Assembly: GCA_018645265.1 (NCBI GenBank)
Contig: JABGOS010000155.1
Span: 1-37,645, forward strand
Source of the DNA: Deltaproteobacteria bacterium
GTDB taxonomy: Bacteria; UBA10199; 2-02-FULL-44-16; JAAZCA01
Direction: 5' to 3'
Length of the DNA: 37,645 bases
Under the pieces are notes generated by a model. It did no database searches. It was not told the DNA's origin and saw only the letters and a program-made list of their open reading frames with translations. Made by a program: the position numbers and the translations under genes. This document shows, one piece after another, positions 36,605 to 37,645 of the stretch; within the stretch, counting starts at the first letter, position 1, and each line of letters starts with the position of its first letter.

Positions 36605-37645
36605 ATGTCACTCGTTGTTCATAATACGCTCACTGGTAAGAAAGAGGAATTTCAACCGATAATGCCGCCTAAAGTCGGAATGTACGTCTGTGGTATTACT
36701 GCATATGATTCATGTCACCTAGGTCATGCCAGAGCTGCCGTCGTTTTCGATATGATAGCGAAGTATCTTAAATATTTAAAATATGATCTGACCGTCGTGA
36801 AGAACTATACCGATGTTGATGATAAGATTATTAAACGCTCCAACGAGGAGGGGATCTCATGCGATGAGATCACAAAAAGATATATCGGCGAATATGAAAG
36901 GGATATGGGGGATCTTGGTGTTGCCTCTCCGGATATTTCCCCAAAGGCTACGGAGCACATAGACTGCATGATAGGTACGATAGAGAAGCTCATAGAGAAT
37001 GGCCTCGCATATGAAACTGACAGTGGCGTTTATTTCTCCGTAAGAAAGTTCAAGGGGTATGGAAAGCTTTCGAAGAGAAATATAGAGGATCTGGAGAGTG
37101 GTGCCAGGGTAGATGTCGATGAAAAGAAAAAGGACCCTCTGGATTTCGCCCTGTGGAAGAGAGCGAAACCGGGTGAGCCTACATGGCCATCTCCGTGGGG
37201 CGATGGAAGACCAGGCTGGCATATCGAGTGTTCCGCGATGAGTTCAAAATATTTGGGTCAGCCGTTCGATATTCACGGTGGAGGCCGCGACCTTACCTTT
37301 CCACATCACGAAAATGAGATTGCTCAGGCTGAGGGTGCTGAGGGTGAGAATTTTGTAAAATATTGGCTGCATAACGGCTTCATCAATATCAATGCCGAGA
37401 AGATGAGCAAGTCGCTCGGCAATATAACCAAAATTTCGGATGTCCTTAAGGCGTATGATTCAGAAGCTGTCCGCCTATTCCTCTTGTCAAACCACTATCG
37501 TTCACCCATCGATTACACGAAGGAAGCTATAGATGAGGCAGCCGTATCATTGGATAGGTTTTATGATACTGCGGATAGGATTCATCGCATTCATCCAGGC
37601 AAATCAACAAGTGACGTCCCGGAGGAGTTCGGTGAAGCGAAGGAT
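36605..37645 (+). CDS. cysS: cysteinyl-tRNA synthetase (3' truncated by window end; absent from supplied ORF track)
   Basis: [64 protein letters not shown]. Confidence 0.97.
   Translation, partial: MSLVVHNTLTGKKEEFQPIMPPKVGMYVCGITAYDSCHLGHARAAVVFDMIAKYLKYLKYDLTVVKNYTDVDDKIIKRSNEEGISCDEITKRYIGEYERDMGDLGVASPDISPKATEHIDCMIGTIEKLIENGLAYETDSGVYFSVRKFKGYGKLSKRNIEDLESGARVDVDEKKKDPLDFALWKRAKPGEPTWPSPWGDGRPGWHIECSAMSSKYLGQPFDIHGGGRDLTFPHHENEIAQAEGAEGENFVKYWLHNGFININAEKMSKSLGNITKISDVLKAYDSEAVRLFLLSNHYRSPIDYTKEAIDEAAVSLDRFYDTADRIHRIHPGKSTSDVPEEFGEAKD

Overview
The window looks like a bacterial chromosome segment, possibly deltaproteobacterial or a related MAG (lineage is inference only). Left part: the end of a dcw cell-division/wall cluster (possible murG tail, murC, a divergent murB-like ORF, ddl, ftsQ, ftsA, ftsZ), then a lipoprotein lytic transglycosylase with about 8 LysM modules and an Ig-like lipoprotein. 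Middle: acs, an orphan PG-binding-like protein, ilvE, a poly-Lys protein with a half-length SWIB domain, and a GT39-like membrane glycosyltransferase. Next is a REP-like palindrome cluster, then a partial lysine-degradation operon (kdd-kamA-kamD-kamE). Right part: a DAG-kinase-like gene, a MurU/AmgK-like pair, several uncharacterised ORFs, rlmE, two small unknown ORFs behind a near-consensus sigma-54 promoter, DUF554, tRNA-Phe, carD, ispD, ispF and a 3'-truncated cysS that the ORF track misses. The observations most worth a second look are: (1) the MurB-position protein seems to lack the catalytic residues; (2) the sigma-54-driven small-protein pair; (3) the 34-bp tandem palindromic repeats; (4) the Lys-repeat/half-SWIB chromatin-like protein; (5) two orphan proteins sharing a GCAACTTT-N11-G[AC]CGA promoter-like element; (6) an orphan plus-strand terminator suggesting an sRNA. 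No CRISPR array, phage or obvious defence system was seen.
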